Origin: Paragemmobacter straminiformis
GTDB taxonomy: Bacteria; Pseudomonadota; Alphaproteobacteria; Rhodobacterales; Rhodobacteraceae
NCBI RefSeq assembly: GCF_014243445.1
Contig: NZ_JACLQD010000002.1
Coordinates: 620,001 to 684,000, forward strand
DNA: 64,000 nucleotides
Reading direction: 5' to 3'
Position numbers and translations under genes: made by a program. Shown here in pieces: positions 28,560-41,108 of this stretch (within the stretch, counting starts at the first letter, position 1; each line of letters begins with the position of its first letter). The notes under the pieces are model-generated. The model had not been told where the DNA came from, searched no databases, and worked only from the letters and a program-made list of their open reading frames with translations.

Positions 28560-29900
28560 GTGCTTACCCGCGTCTCATACCGGATCAATGCTGCGGTCGA
28601 GCGGTATCTTCCGGAACAACGCCTTTTCCTGAAATCCGATACCGAAACACGCTTCATCCGGTTGCGCCCGCTGACACAGGCCGTGGCGCTTGGCACGGCG
28701 ACGCTGTTCGTGGGCTGGACCATCCTCGCCACGGCGATTCTGATGATGGACACGATCGGCGCCGGTTCGTCGCGCGAACAGACCCAGCGCCAGCAGGCCG
28801 AATACGAACAGCGGCTGAACCGCATGTCGGACGACCGTGACCGCCGCGCCGAAGAGACCGTGCGCGCGCAGGAACGCTTCAACCTTGCGCTGACGCAGGT
28901 GGCGGCAATGCAGAGCCGGTTGCTTGCCTCGGAAGACCGGCGGCGCGAGCTGGAAACCGGCATCGACGTGATCCAGAAGACGCTGCGCCGCACGATCAAG
29001 GAACGCGACGAGGCGCGCGCCTCGCTTGAGTCGGTGACGGTGGCGATGAACGAGGCGGGCAATTCGCCCGTCGGTGCCGAAGGCCGCGCCCGCGACACCG
29101 AGGCGACGTTGTCCTACATGACCGATGCCCTTGGCGCTGCGGCCAAGGAACGCGACGCGATGGCGGTCGAGGCCGAGCAGTCGGAAGAGCGTGTCGCGGA
29201 TATCGAGGCCGAGCGCCGCGCCTTGCAGCGCCGCACGGACGAGATCTTCACCAAGCTGGAAGAGGCGCTGACCGTGTCGGTCGAGCCGCTGGACAAGATG
29301 TTCCGGCAGGCGGGGCTGTCGTCGGACGAGTTGCTGTCGACGGTGCGCAAGGGTTATTCCGGTCAGGGCGGCCCGCTTGCGCCGCTGGCGCTGTCGACCT
29401 CGGGGTTGTCGGGTACGCCGGAAGAGACGCGGGCCAATGCGCTGCTGTCCGGGCTGGACCGGATGAACATGTATCGCATCGCGGCCTTCAAGGCGCCGTT
29501 CTCGATGCCGGTGAACACGCCGGTCCGCTACACAAGCGGTTTCGGCGGGCGTGACGACCCGTTCGGGCGCGGCCACCGCAAGCACGAGGGGCAGGACCTT
29601 GCCGGAAGCTACGGCGCGCCGATCGTGGCCACGGCCGACGGGGTCGTGACCTATGCGGGCTGGGAATCGGGCTATGGCCGTCTGGTGAAGATCAAACATG
29701 CCTTCGGACTCGAGACCCGCTACGGTCACTTGTCACAGATCCGCGTCAGTGTCGGCGATAGGGTATCGCGCGGCGACCGGATCGGTGATATGGGCAATTC
29801 CGGACGTTCGACCGGAACCCATCTGCATTACGAAATCCGGGTCGACGGCAAAGCAATCAACCCGATGACCTTCATAAAGGCAGCGCGAGATGTTTTCTAA
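28560..29900 (+). CDS. M23 family (LytM) metallopeptidase with coiled-coil stalk
   Basis: A 446-residue inner-membrane peptidase. There is a short cytoplasmic part, a TM helix near residues 42-64 (AVALGTATLFVGWTILATAIL), a long coiled coil (residues 75-235), then the LytM domain (about 330-440) with zinc-site motifs HRKHEGQDLAG and THLHYEI and the core GYGRLVKIKHAFGLETRYGHLSQI. The ligand pattern looks intact, so it is likely an active peptidoglycan endopeptidase. The start is GTG at 28560. Its last 11 bases overlap the bactofilin gene, a pairing known in several proteobacteria. Confidence 0.93.
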   Translation: MLTRVSYRINAAVERYLPEQRLFLKSDTETRFIRLRPLTQAVALGTATLFVGWTILATAILMMDTIGAGSSREQTQRQQAEYEQRLNRMSDDRDRRAEETVRAQERFNLALTQVAAMQSRLLASEDRRRELETGIDVIQKTLRRTIKERDEARASLESVTVAMNEAGNSPVGAEGRARDTEATLSYMTDALGAAAKERDAMAVEAEQSEERVADIEAERRALQRRTDEIFTKLEEALTVSVEPLDKMFRQAGLSSDELLSTVRKGYSGQGGPLAPLALSTSGLSGTPEETRANALLSGLDRMNMYRIAAFKAPFSMPVNTPVRYTSGFGGRDDPFGRGHRKHEGQDLAGSYGAPIVATADGVVTYAGWESGYGRLVKIKHAFGLETRYGHLSQIRVSVGDRVSRGDRIGDMGNSGRSTGTHLHYEIRVDGKAINPMTFIKAARDVF

Positions 29901-30393
29901 AAGCAAGATCAACGAACCCGGGCCGAAGAACCCCGAAATCGAAAGGCCGAAGATGCCGGAAGCCACCGCACCGAAGCCCCAGGCCGAGTTTTCGCCCTCG
30001 GCTCCCAAGGTGAAGGCTGCGGCCTCGGTCCTGTCGTCGGACCTGACGGTTGTCGGCAACCTGCGCACCACCGGTGACATCCAGGTCGAAGGCACGGTCG
30101 AGGGCGATATCCGCGCGCATCTGCTGACCGTGGGCGAAAGCGCCACCATCCGCGGCGAGATCGTTGCCGATGATATCGTGGTGAACGGCAGGGTCGTCGG
30201 CCGCGTTCGTGGCCTGAAAGTGCGCCTGACCGCGACCGCGCGGGTCGAGGGCGACATCATCCACAAGACCATCGCCATCGAAAGCGGCGCGCATTTCGAA
30301 GGTTCGGTCCAGCGGCAGGAAGACCCGCTGTCGAACGGGCGTTCGTCGGCTCCGGTCACGCCGGTGACCACGGCTGCGGCCAAGACCGAGTAA
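29890..30393 (+). CDS. Bactofilin (polymer-forming cytoskeletal protein)
   Basis: A 167-residue bactofilin: disordered Pro-rich N-terminus (residues 1-42), central beta-helix (about 45-135) of short repeats such as LTVVGNLRTTGDIQVEGTVEGDI and VVNGRVVGRVRG, and a disordered C-terminus. Bactofilins polymerise without nucleotides on the inner membrane and place cell-wall enzymes. Its 11-base overlap with the M23 peptidase gene suggests it positions that peptidase. A hairpin terminator follows. Confidence 0.95.
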   Translation: MFSKSKINEPGPKNPEIERPKMPEATAPKPQAEFSPSAPKVKAAASVLSSDLTVVGNLRTTGDIQVEGTVEGDIRAHLLTVGESATIRGEIVADDIVVNGRVVGRVRGLKVRLTATARVEGDIIHKTIAIESGAHFEGSVQRQEDPLSNGRSSAPVTPVTTAAAKTE

Positions 30394-30414
30394 GAAGCCG
30401 CGATAGATCGATAC

Positions 30415-30439
30415 AAGGGCGCCTTCGGGCGCCCTTTTT
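30415..30439. terminator. Rho-independent terminator after the bactofilin gene
   Basis: AAGGGCGCC (30415-30423), loop TTC, GGGCGCCCTT, then a T-run to 30439. Confidence 0.88.
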
Positions 30440-31239
30440 CATTGCCAGTCGACCGCGCGGCGGTAGAGGTGCCAGCTTGCATGGCCCAGCACCGGAAGCA
30501 CCAGCAGCAAGCCCAAGAAGCCCGTCACCATCCCGAGGAAAAGTGCCGCAGCGATCATCGCCCCCCATCCCAGCATCAACACCGGATTGGTGCGGACAAG
30601 TGCTACCGAGGTCAGCATGGCGGTGACGAAATCGACGTCACGATCCAGCAGCATGGGCAGGCTTACGACCGTCAGGGCATAGAACAGCGTGGCAAGTGCC
30701 GCCCCTACCGCCGTTCCGAAGGCCAGCATCGAAAGCCCCTGCCCCGTGGCGAAGATGCCAAGCGAGGACGACACGTTCACCAGCGTCGCCTGCCCAAGGA
30801 AAAGCGCAAAGATCATATGCGCAAGGAAGTTCCAGAACAGAAAGAACACGACGATGACCACGGCCATCGACGGGATCTGGCGGTCCTTCTGGCGAAAGAC
30901 GACGCCAAGGATTTCGCGCAGGACAAGGGGGGTTGCCGCCTCGCGCCGGCGGCTGATCTCGTAAAAACCGCAGGCGATGAAAGGGCCGAGGATGGGAAAG
31001 CCCGCCCCTGCTGGCAAGGTCCACCAGACCTGCCCCTTGACCGTGAAGGCAAAGACCACAAGCCATCCGCCGATCACATAGACCAGCGAGAAGAAGGCCC
31101 CGTAGAAGGGTTCGGCCAGAAAGTCGCGCCACCCCGAGCCGAGCGCGTGGCGCAGGTCGGCAAGGTCGAGTTCCAGCACCTCGGGCACGGCACGCGGTGC
31201 GGTTTGGGGGTGGGGCTGCATCCCTGTCGTGTCGGCCAT
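30439..31239 (-). CDS. DUF2189 family membrane protein
   Basis: A 266-residue protein with about six membrane helices. The DUF2189 signature covers the region from DLRHALGSGWRDFLAEPFYGAFFSLVYVIGGW onward, followed by GAGFPILGPFIACGFYEISRR. Its function is unknown; proteins of this family sit near respiratory genes in some bacteria, but no such genes occur here. It is likely monocistronic. Confidence 0.9.
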   Translation of the reverse strand: MADTTGMQPHPQTAPRAVPEVLELDLADLRHALGSGWRDFLAEPFYGAFFSLVYVIGGWLVVFAFTVKGQVWWTLPAGAGFPILGPFIACGFYEISRRREAATPLVLREILGVVFRQKDRQIPSMAVVIVVFFLFWNFLAHMIFALFLGQATLVNVSSSLGIFATGQGLSMLAFGTAVGAALATLFYALTVVSLPMLLDRDVDFVTAMLTSVALVRTNPVLMLGWGAMIAAALFLGMVTGFLGLLLVLPVLGHASWHLYRRAVDWQ

Positions 31240-31305
31240 CGTGTCACACTCCTCTGGTCCGAGAGGCTATGCGGCAGCGGCCAGCGCGCAAAGATGTATT
31301 TCAGA

Positions 31306-32433
31306 TCAATCGTCGGCCATCGCCTCGGCGCGGCTTTTGCCTGCCACGTCCATCGCCAGCGTCGCGGCCATGAATTTGTCGAGATCGCCGTCAAGCACCC
31401 CTTGCGTGTCAGAGGTTTCGACACCGGTGCGCAGGTCTTTGACCATCTGGTAGGGTTGCAGCACGTAAGAGCGGATCTGGTTGCCCCAGCCGGCATCGCC
31501 CTTGGCGGCGTGCTGGGCGTTGACCTCGGCGTTGCGGCGGTCAAGCTCCATCTGGTAGAGCCGCGATTTCAGCGCATTCATCGCTATTTCGCGGTTCTGG
31601 TGCTGCGACTTCATCGAACTGGTCACGACGATGTTGGTGGGCAGGTGGGTGATGCGCACCGCCGAGTCGGTGGTGTTGACGTGCTGGCCCCCGGCGCCGG
31701 ACGAGCGGTAGGTGTCGATGCGGATCTCGTTGTCGGGGATGACGATCTCGATGTTGTCATCGACCACGGGATAGACCCAGACCGACGAGAACGAGGTGTG
31801 CCGCCGCGCGGCCGAGTCATAGGGCGAGATGCGGACCAGCCGGTGGACGCCGGATTCCGATTTCAGCCAGCCATAGGCATTGGGTCCGGTGATCTTGTAG
31901 GCGGCGGACCGGATGCCCGCCTCTTCGCCGGCGGTTTCCGACTGGAGTTCGACCTTGTAGCCCTTTTTCTCGGCCCAGCGGACATACATGCGCGCCAGCA
32001 TCGAGGCCCAGTCGCAGCTTTCGGTGCCGCCGGCGCCTGCGTTGATTTCAAGGAAGGTGTCGTTTCCGTCCGCCTCGCCGTCGAGCAGGGCTTCGAGTTC
32101 CTTGGCGGCGGCGACATCGACAAGCGCCTTCAGCGCGGCTTCGGCTTCGGCGACGATTTCGGCGTCATCCTCGGCTTCGCCCATCTCGATCAGCTCGACG
32201 TTGTCGTTCAGACCGCGTTCGATCATGCGGTAGGTCGAGACGGCATCAAGCAATTGCTGGCGCTCGCGCATCAGCTTTTGCGCCTTGGCAGGATCGTTCC
32301 ACAGATCGGGCGCCTCGATCATCGCGTCGAATTCCTCGAGGCGATGCGGCGCGGTTTCCCAGTCAAGCCGCTGCGCAAGCAGTTTCAGCGATTTGCTGAT
32401 CGCATCGACGTTGTTCTGCGTTTCGGCGCGCAT
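31306..32433 (-). CDS. prfB: Peptide chain release factor 2
   Basis: A 375-residue RF2, which ends translation at UAA and UGA. The GGQ motif is in [17 protein letters not shown]; the codon-recognition loop reads SPY (in [14 protein letters not shown]) where E. coli has SPF. The gene is one open frame from ATG 32433 with no internal UGA or CUUUGA-like shift site, so there is no +1 frameshift autoregulation. It lies 118 bases downstream of mrcA. Confidence 0.96.
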   Translation of the reverse strand: MRAETQNNVDAISKSLKLLAQRLDWETAPHRLEEFDAMIEAPDLWNDPAKAQKLMRERQQLLDAVSTYRMIERGLNDNVELIEMGEAEDDAEIVAEAEAALKALVDVAAAKELEALLDGEADGNDTFLEINAGAGGTESCDWASMLARMYVRWAEKKGYKVELQSETAGEEAGIRSAAYKITGPNAYGWLKSESGVHRLVRISPYDSAARRHTSFSSVWVYPVVDDNIEIVIPDNEIRIDTYRSSGAGGQHVNTTDSAVRITHLPTNIVVTSSMKSQHQNREIAMNALKSRLYQMELDRRNAEVNAQHAAKGDAGWGNQIRSYVLQPYQMVKDLRTGVETSDTQGVLDGDLDKFMAATLAMDVAGKSRAEAMADD

Positions 32434-32550
32434 GGGGCAAGTCCTGTCATGGTCTACGGGCGGGGTGATAGCGCGGGGGGCGCGAACGGGCAAGGGTGCG
32501 GCCCTTGCCCGCGAATTTCACGGCAGAGAAATCAGCGCCGGGGAAGAAGG

Positions 32551-35088
<2,538 letters not shown>

Positions 35089-35192
35089 AACCCCGCCAAG
35101 ATGCCGCGCCAGTCTTGCGCCCGCGCCTTATACACGCGCAAGGCGCGCAAGGTCAAAACGATGGCGTGACCACGCGCACAAAAACGCCGCCC

Positions 35193-36392
35193 CTAGGGCT
35201 TCAGTTTGCTGTCGGTGGCGGCCCATGCACGCAGACCCGAAAGGATTGCGCCCTGCATCGTCTCGCGCCATTCCGGATCGTTCAGGCGCTTGAGGTCGGA
35301 CCCCGAGGACAGAAAGCCGAGTTCCAGCAGGACCGAGGGAATATCGGGCGATTTCAGCACGGAAAAACTGGCCTGCTGGATCGGGTGGCGGTGCATCCGG
35401 ATACCTGCCTGTTGCATCGCGCCGGCAAGAGAGGCGGCAAGGTTCTGGATGCGCGGGGCGGTATCGGTGCGGGCCATGTCCATCAGGACTGTCGCGACAA
35501 GGTCGTCTTGCTGGCTGAGATCGACACCTGCGAGAAGATCGTCGCGGTCATGGCGTTCGGCCAAAGTGCGCGAGGCTTCGTCGCTGGCGTCATCGGCCAG
35601 ATGGTAGATCGTGGCCCCCGTCGCCTCGCCCTCGGCCAAGGCATCGGCGTGGAGCGAGAGAAAGACCTGCGCGTTGGCGGCACGGGCGATGGAGATCCGG
35701 GTCTCGAGCGGGACGAAAACATCGTCCTCGCGGGTCATGGTGACCTGAAAACCCTCGCGGATCAGCCGTTCCTTGAGTTCGCGGGCAAAGGACAGCATGA
35801 GACTGGCCTCGGTCGCGCCATCGCGTTCGGCGCCGGGGTCGATGCCGCCGTGACCGGGGTCGAGGACGACGCGCAGCGGCCCCTGCGGATCGGGGTTGGA
35901 GGAGGGCAGCGCGGCAGGTTGCGGCAAGGCCCAATCGGGCGGTTCGGGCAAGGCGGCGGCGGCGGCAAAGGCGGCGGGGCTGGCCGGATCGAGGCGGACG
36001 GTCACCTTGGCCCCCGCCCCCGTCTGCATCGCAGCGTGCGTCACGGTAAAGGGGCCTGCGAGTTGCAGCACGAGGCGCGACCATCCCGCACGGAACACGC
36101 CCGCGCGCAGGGTTTCGACGATGGCGCTTTCATGCGGCATGGCGGCGGCGCCGGACCAGTCCACCTCGCGGAAGTCGAGGACGAGGCGCGGCGGGTCGGC
36201 CAGCAGCCGGACGCGCCACGGAACGGGCTGGCTGAGCGCAAGGGTGATGTCGGCCCCGCCCGCCGAATCCGCGATGCGCGAGGCGGCGGGGTCGAGGCGG
36301 GCCAGCGCCGTCAGGTCCTGCGCGGCAAGGGGCGCGGCAAGGGGCGCGGACAGGGCAAGCGCCAAAAGGGCCGAGAGGATAAAGCGGATCAC
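35193..36392 (-). CDS. N-acetylmuramoyl-L-alanine amidase (AmiC type)
   Basis: A 399-residue periplasmic cell-wall amidase: signal peptide (FILSALLALALSAPLAAPLAA), AMIN domain (about 28-135), a Pro/Ala-rich linker, and an Amidase_3 domain from about residue 170. Zinc ligands are visible in VLDPGHGG, TEAS and LSLHAD, and the catalytic Glu in LLELGFLSS. It cuts septal peptidoglycan during daughter-cell separation. Its ATG overlaps the aminotransferase stop by 4 bases. Confidence 0.95.
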   Translation of the reverse strand: MIRFILSALLALALSAPLAAPLAAQDLTALARLDPAASRIADSAGGADITLALSQPVPWRVRLLADPPRLVLDFREVDWSGAAAMPHESAIVETLRAGVFRAGWSRLVLQLAGPFTVTHAAMQTGAGAKVTVRLDPASPAAFAAAAALPEPPDWALPQPAALPSSNPDPQGPLRVVLDPGHGGIDPGAERDGATEASLMLSFARELKERLIREGFQVTMTREDDVFVPLETRISIARAANAQVFLSLHADALAEGEATGATIYHLADDASDEASRTLAERHDRDDLLAGVDLSQQDDLVATVLMDMARTDTAPRIQNLAASLAGAMQQAGIRMHRHPIQQASFSVLKSPDIPSVLLELGFLSSGSDLKRLNDPEWRETMQGAILSGLRAWAATDSKLKP

Positions 36393-37537
36393 GCCTTGCG
36401 CCCCTGCATGAAGGTTTGAAGCCGCGCCAGCCCCTCGACGATGTCGGCGGTGGCTCCGGCGTAGGAAAAGCGCAACCGCTGGCCGCCGCGGCGGGGGTCG
36501 AAATCGAGACCGGGGGTCACGGCGACCCCTGCCCCGTCAAGGATTTCGGCGGCAAAGGCAAGGCTGTCGCCGGTCAGGTCCGAGACATCGGCGTAGATGT
36601 AAAAGGCGCCATCAGGCGGGGCGATGCTGGTAAAGCCGGCCTTTGGCAGCCCTTGCAGCATGAGGCGGCGGTTTTCGGCATAGGTGGCGCGGTTGGCTTC
36701 AAGCTCGTCGATGCAGTCGAGTGCGGCGAGGGCCGCGATCTGGCTGGCATGGGGCGGGCAGATGAACATGTTCTGCGCCAGCCGCTCGACGGTGCGGATC
36801 TGGTCTTCGGGCACGACCATCCAGCCGATGCGCCAGCCCGTCATCGAAAAATACTTGGAGAAGGAATTGATGATGTGGACGTTGTCCGACACCTCGAGCG
36901 CGGTGACGGCGCGGGTGGCGTAGTGGAGGCCGTGGTAGATCTCGTCCGAGATGAAGCTGATGCCACGGGCCTGCGCCGCATGGATGAGGTCTGCAAGGCG
37001 CGGCTTGTCGAGCATGGTGCCCGAGGGGTTGCCGGGCGAGGCGACGATCAGCCCCGCAAGATCCACATCCGCGAAATCGGCGGGCACGGGTTGCAGCCGG
37101 TTCGCATCGCTTGCGGGCAGGCCGACGGGGTCGAGCGACAGCGCGCGCAGGATCTGGCGGTAGCTCGGATAGCCCGGTTCGCCCAGCCCGACGCGGTCGC
37201 CTGCGTCAAAGAGCGTGGTAAAGGACAGAAGGAAGGCGGCAGAGGAGCCGGAGGTCACGATCACGCGGTCGGGGTTGAGGTCGATCCCGTACCAGCGGGC
37301 ATAGAGCGCCGCGATCCCGCGCCGCAGTTCGGGCAGGCCGAGGGCCACGGTATAGCCGAGCGCGTCCTGCTCCATCGCGCGGGCCAGCGCCTTGCGCGCG
37401 GCGGCGGGCGCGGGCGTGGCGGGTTGGCCGATTTCCATGTGGATGATGTGGCGGCCCGCCTCTTCGGCCATGCGGGCCGCGCGCAGAACATCCATCACGA
37501 TGAAGGGATCGACCTGACCCCGCCTTGAAATCCGCAT
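36389..37537 (-). CDS. Class I/II pyridoxal-phosphate aminotransferase
   Basis: A 382-residue fold-type I aminotransferase of the AspC/AAT superfamily. Visible are GQPATPAP, the PLP-site segments SSAAFLLSF and SPGNPSGTM, DEIYHGL, the Schiff-base Lys in NSFSKYFSMTGWRIGW, and the C-terminal Arg in LRFSYA. The substrate is undefined. The start at 37537 has a G-rich ribosome site and removes an unlikely extension. Co-transcription with the amidase is suggested by the overlap, but no metabolic link is apparent. Confidence 0.93.
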   Translation of the reverse strand: MRISRRGQVDPFIVMDVLRAARMAEEAGRHIIHMEIGQPATPAPAAARKALARAMEQDALGYTVALGLPELRRGIAALYARWYGIDLNPDRVIVTSGSSAAFLLSFTTLFDAGDRVGLGEPGYPSYRQILRALSLDPVGLPASDANRLQPVPADFADVDLAGLIVASPGNPSGTMLDKPRLADLIHAAQARGISFISDEIYHGLHYATRAVTALEVSDNVHIINSFSKYFSMTGWRIGWMVVPEDQIRTVERLAQNMFICPPHASQIAALAALDCIDELEANRATYAENRRLMLQGLPKAGFTSIAPPDGAFYIYADVSDLTGDSLAFAAEILDGAGVAVTPGLDFDPRRGGQRLRFSYAGATADIVEGLARLQTFMQGRKA

Positions 37538-37625
37538 CTCGCCCCCCTTAAGGTGTACCAAGTGTCCCGGATGCCGGGGCAAGGTCAAGCCATAGCCCGT
37601 TGCGGGCACCAGTTCGAGGTATCCG

Positions 37626-38384
37626 ATGCAGAGCCGTCCCTTCGCCCTATCGCTGGCCCTGTTCGCGGGCCTGACGGCTTCGAGCGCATTCGCGCAGGAC
37701 AGCATGACCCCCGAGGCGCGCGACGCCTTTCGTGCCGAGGTGCGGGCCTACCTGCTGGAACATCCCGAAGTGCTGGTAGAGGCGATGGATGTGCTGCAGG
37801 CGCGCCAGGAGGCGGCGGCGGCCGAAAAGGAAAAGACCATCGTCGCGGACAATCACGAAGCGATCTTCAACGACGGGACAAGCTGGGTCGGCGGCAACCC
37901 CGAGGGCGATGTGACGGTGGTCGAATTCCTCGACTATCGCTGCGGTTATTGCCGCAAGGCATGGCAAGAGGTGGACGAACTGGTCCAGACCGACGGCAAC
38001 ATCCGCTTCGTGATGAAGGAATTCCCAATCCTTGGCGAGCAATCGGTGATCTCTTCGCGCTTTGCCATCGCGGTGCAGCAATTGCACGGTCCCGAAGCCT
38101 ATGCCACGACGCATGACGCGCTGATCTCGCTGCGGGCCGATGCGACGCCGGAATCGCTGGAGCGGCTGGCGGGCGATCTGGGCTATGACTGGGAGGAGCT
38201 GAAGGCCAAGATGGACGCGCCCGAGGTGACGGCGGTGATCGAGGCGAACCATGCGCTGGCGCAAAAGCTTGAAATCACCGGCACGCCGACCTTTGTCGTC
38301 GACGGAACGATGGTGCGGGGCTATGTGCCGCTGGACGGAATGCGCCAGATCATCGCGTCGGAACGCGCGAAGAGCGAGGGATAA
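37626..38384 (+). CDS. DsbA-family thiol:disulfide protein
   Basis: A 252-residue periplasmic protein: signal peptide (FALSLALFAGLTASSAFA), an N-terminal helical extension of the ScsC/Com1 kind (TPEARDAFRAEVRAYLLEHPEVLVEAMDVLQARQE, which may trimerise), then a thioredoxin fold with the active-site CGYC in LDYRCGYCRKAWQE and the cis-Pro loop TGTPTFVVDG. Proteins of this type act as disulfide oxidases or isomerases. No partner DsbD/ScsB gene is near. Confidence 0.92.
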   Translation: MQSRPFALSLALFAGLTASSAFAQDSMTPEARDAFRAEVRAYLLEHPEVLVEAMDVLQARQEAAAAEKEKTIVADNHEAIFNDGTSWVGGNPEGDVTVVEFLDYRCGYCRKAWQEVDELVQTDGNIRFVMKEFPILGEQSVISSRFAIAVQQLHGPEAYATTHDALISLRADATPESLERLAGDLGYDWEELKAKMDAPEVTAVIEANHALAQKLEITGTPTFVVDGTMVRGYVPLDGMRQIIASERAKSEG

Positions 38385-38393
38385 GCGATTGGC

Positions 38394-38451
38394 CTGAAAC
38401 GCTTATCGCGTTTCAGCGCCGCTTTTTCCTTGGCGCATTTTCTGCGAAAAT
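38394..38451. repeat. Hairpins between convergent dsbA-like and ispG genes
   Basis: CTGAAACGC (38394-38402), loop TTATC, GCGTTTCAG (38408-38416), and a second ATTTTC/GAAAAT pair at 38437-38451. They resemble the 9-base-arm, 5-base-loop hairpins of the arrays at 7854 and 45298 but are less regular. Confidence 0.45.
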
Positions 38452-38530
38452 TCCGTTTGCTCGCCTGACTGCCAAGGGACCAGCGACCGGGATCGGGGCG
38501 AGTGACTTTTTGCAGAAGAATCGTGGCCGC

Positions 38531-39655
38531 CTATTCGGCGGCCTCGGCTTTCTCGGCTTCGATCTCGGCCGCTTTCTTTTCCACCAGTTCGACGATGTGA
38601 TCCACCATCGCCTCGTTGCCGAGCTTGTGGCTTTGCTTGCCCGCCAGATAGACCATGCCCGACCCTGCCCCGCCGCCGGTGAAGCCGATGTCGGTCATCA
38701 GCGCCTCGCCGGGGCCGTTGACCACGCAGCCGATGATCGAAAGGCTCATGCTGGTGGTGATATGGGCAAGGCGGTCTTCCAGCGCCGAGACGGTCTTGAT
38801 GACGTCAAAACCCTGCCGCGCGCAGGAGGGGCAGGAGATGATGGTCACGCCGCGATGGCGCAGGCCGAGGGATTTGAGGATCTCGAAGCCCACCTTGACC
38901 TCTTCCACCGGATCGGCGGAGAGGCTGACGCGGATCGTATCGCCGATGCCCATCCAGAGCAGGTTGCCAAGGCCGATGGCCGATTTGACCGTGCCCGACA
39001 TAAGCCCGCCCGCTTCGGTGATGCCAAGGTGGATCGGCGCGTCGGTCGCTTCGGCCAGTTGCTGGTAGGCGGCGGCGGCAAGAAAGACGTCCGAGGCTTT
39101 GACGCTGATCTTGAATTCGTGGAAATCGTTGTCCTGCAACAACTTGATATGGTCGAGGCCGGATTCGACCATCGCTTCGGGGCAAGGCTCGCCGTATTTT
39201 TCAAGCAGGTGCTTTTCGAGGCTTCCGGCATTCACACCGATGCGGATGGAACAGCCGTGATCCTTGGCCGCGCGCACCACTTCGGCGACGCGCTTGGCAT
39301 CGCCGATGTTGCCGGGATTGATCCGCAGGCAGGCGGCCCCGGCCTCGGCGGCTTCGATGGCGCGTTTGTAGTGGAAATGGATATCGGCCACGATCGGCAC
39401 GGGGCTTTCGGCGACGATCTCGCGCAGGGCGCGGGTGCTTTCCTGATCGGGGGTCGAAATGCGGACGATATCGGCCCCCGCGATGGCGCAGCGCTGCACC
39501 TGTTCGATGGTGGCCGCGATATCGGTGGTCAGCGTGTTGGTCATGGTCTGGACCGAGATCGGGGCGTCGCCGCCGACCTTGACCTTGCCCACACTGATCT
39601 GGCGCGAGGGGCGGCGGTAGATGTTGCGCCACGGACGGACGGCGTTGAGCGACAT
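38531..39655 (-). CDS. ispG: 4-hydroxy-3-methylbut-2-enyl-diphosphate synthase
   Basis: A 374-residue [4Fe-4S] enzyme of the MEP isoprenoid pathway (also called GcpE). Fe-S Cys are in [13 protein letters not shown] and CVVNGPGEA; the TIM barrel start [15 protein letters not shown] and the substrate segment INPGNIG are clear. The C-terminus has an extra Glu/Lys/Ala-rich tail of about 15 residues. The start at 39655 removes an unsupported extension. It lies 73 bases downstream of rodZ, a widely kept neighbour pair. Confidence 0.97.
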   Translation of the reverse strand: MSLNAVRPWRNIYRRPSRQISVGKVKVGGDAPISVQTMTNTLTTDIAATIEQVQRCAIAGADIVRISTPDQESTRALREIVAESPVPIVADIHFHYKRAIEAAEAGAACLRINPGNIGDAKRVAEVVRAAKDHGCSIRIGVNAGSLEKHLLEKYGEPCPEAMVESGLDHIKLLQDNDFHEFKISVKASDVFLAAAAYQQLAEATDAPIHLGITEAGGLMSGTVKSAIGLGNLLWMGIGDTIRVSLSADPVEEVKVGFEILKSLGLRHRGVTIISCPSCARQGFDVIKTVSALEDRLAHITTSMSLSIIGCVVNGPGEALMTDIGFTGGGAGSGMVYLAGKQSHKLGNEAMVDHIVELVEKKAAEIEAEKAEAAE

Positions 39656-39728
39656 GGATGCCCCTTTTGGCGATGGCCTTGGAGCATAGATAAAGGGCTG
39701 CGGCGCGAACGGCAACAGGTGGTGCGGA

Positions 39729-40991
39729 TTACTCGACGGGTGCGGTATTCGCAGCGGGCAATTCGGCGGGGGCCGCTTCGGCCACGTTGACGAATTTTGC
39801 CAGATCGGCGTCGGCACCGATATCGGCCTCGGCATAGGTTTGCGCAAGGTTTTCAGCCGAAAGGGCAAGGTTCTTGACCACGGTGGCATCGGTCGCTGCC
39901 GGGCCATAGGTCTTGCCGTTGACGGCGAAATAGATCGAGCCGGAATTGCCGGCGCGCAGAAGCGGGGCCTCTTCGAGCTGCGGGACGACATAGCGTTCGC
40001 CCGCGTCGAGGATCTTTTCGAACAGCACGGTTCCATCGGCCGATTGCACACGCACCCATGACGGGCGGACGGCAAAAACCTCGAGCGTGGGGGCGGCGTC
40101 GGCAACGACCTGCACATCGGAGGAGACCGCATCCCCGACCGCATTCTCGACGGCGGTGGCGATTTCGGTTTCGGCGGCGGTCGCGGCAAGGGCGCCCGTC
40201 TCGCGCGGGTCGATCGAGGCGATGGGACCATCGCGCGAGGTCAGGACGGGAACGTCCAGCGCCTCGGGGCGGTAGAGGCGGTCGAGCAATTCGGGCGAGG
40301 CGGCATCAGCCGCGGCCACGGCGGTTTCGTCGCTGGCCGGTGCGGCGGCATCGGCCGGAACGGCGGTTTCCGCGACGATCGGTTCGACCGGCTTCATGTC
40401 GCCCAAGGGGTCGATTTCCGCGACGACGCTGGGGGCCTGATCGACGGGGGCAAGCTGGACGCGCTGCACTTCCTGCAACACCGACCAGCCGCCATAGCCG
40501 ATGGCGCCGATCAGGACCGCAAGGACAAGAACCGACCCGACGGCACCCGGTTCGATGCGCGAGAACAGGCTTTCGGTGCGGGGAATGAAGGTCGCATTCG
40601 GATTGGCGAGCGGATCGCCGAAGTCTTTGACGACGCGCTTGGCGGTCATCGTGGCGGAAGAGGCTGCCGCGCTCATCCCGTGGGCGACGGTGAAATTCGC
40701 TTCGGTGCAGAATTTGGCAAAGGCCCAGTCCGGGTCCATGCCAAGGTAGCGCGCATAGGACCGGATATAGCCCGCGACGAAGCCCTGCGTCTCGAAGGCG
40801 GAGACGTCGGCGTTTTCGATGGCGGCGATGTAGGTGGCCTTGATCTTGAGTTCGCGCTGCACGTCGAGCAGGGATTTGCCCAGCGTCGCGCGTTCGCCCC
40901 GCATGAGGTCGCCAAGCCGCAGATCGAAATCGTCAAAGCCCTTTGGCTTGTCGATTTCAGCCGCCGAAGGTTTTGACCTCCGCCCGATCAT
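39729..40991 (-). CDS. rodZ: RodZ-like cytoskeletal anchor protein
   Basis: A 420-residue protein: N-terminal Xre-like HTH (about residues 24-95, [39 protein letters not shown]), one TM helix near 152-172 ([19 protein letters not shown]), a long Ala/Asp/Glu-rich disordered periplasmic segment, and the DUF4115 beta domain near 305-380 ([24 protein letters not shown]). RodZ links MreB to the wall-elongation machinery. Confidence 0.9.
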   Translation of the reverse strand: MIGRRSKPSAAEIDKPKGFDDFDLRLGDLMRGERATLGKSLLDVQRELKIKATYIAAIENADVSAFETQGFVAGYIRSYARYLGMDPDWAFAKFCTEANFTVAHGMSAAASSATMTAKRVVKDFGDPLANPNATFIPRTESLFSRIEPGAVGSVLVLAVLIGAIGYGGWSVLQEVQRVQLAPVDQAPSVVAEIDPLGDMKPVEPIVAETAVPADAAAPASDETAVAAADAASPELLDRLYRPEALDVPVLTSRDGPIASIDPRETGALAATAAETEIATAVENAVGDAVSSDVQVVADAAPTLEVFAVRPSWVRVQSADGTVLFEKILDAGERYVVPQLEEAPLLRAGNSGSIYFAVNGKTYGPAATDATVVKNLALSAENLAQTYAEADIGADADLAKFVNVAEAAPAELPAANTAPVE

Positions 40992-41108
40992 GCGCTCTGT
41001 CCCTTCACTGCCCCAAGATGTCCGAATCGCGGTTGTTCACCGACTCGTGTTCTGTCGTATTGACGACAAGCTAGCACAGGGCAAGAGATATTGCATTTAT
41101 CTAAAGGC

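Noticed and set aside
31306-32433. Programmed +1 frameshift in prfB
   Set aside because: The whole gene is open in one frame and no CTTTGA slip site is present near the start.
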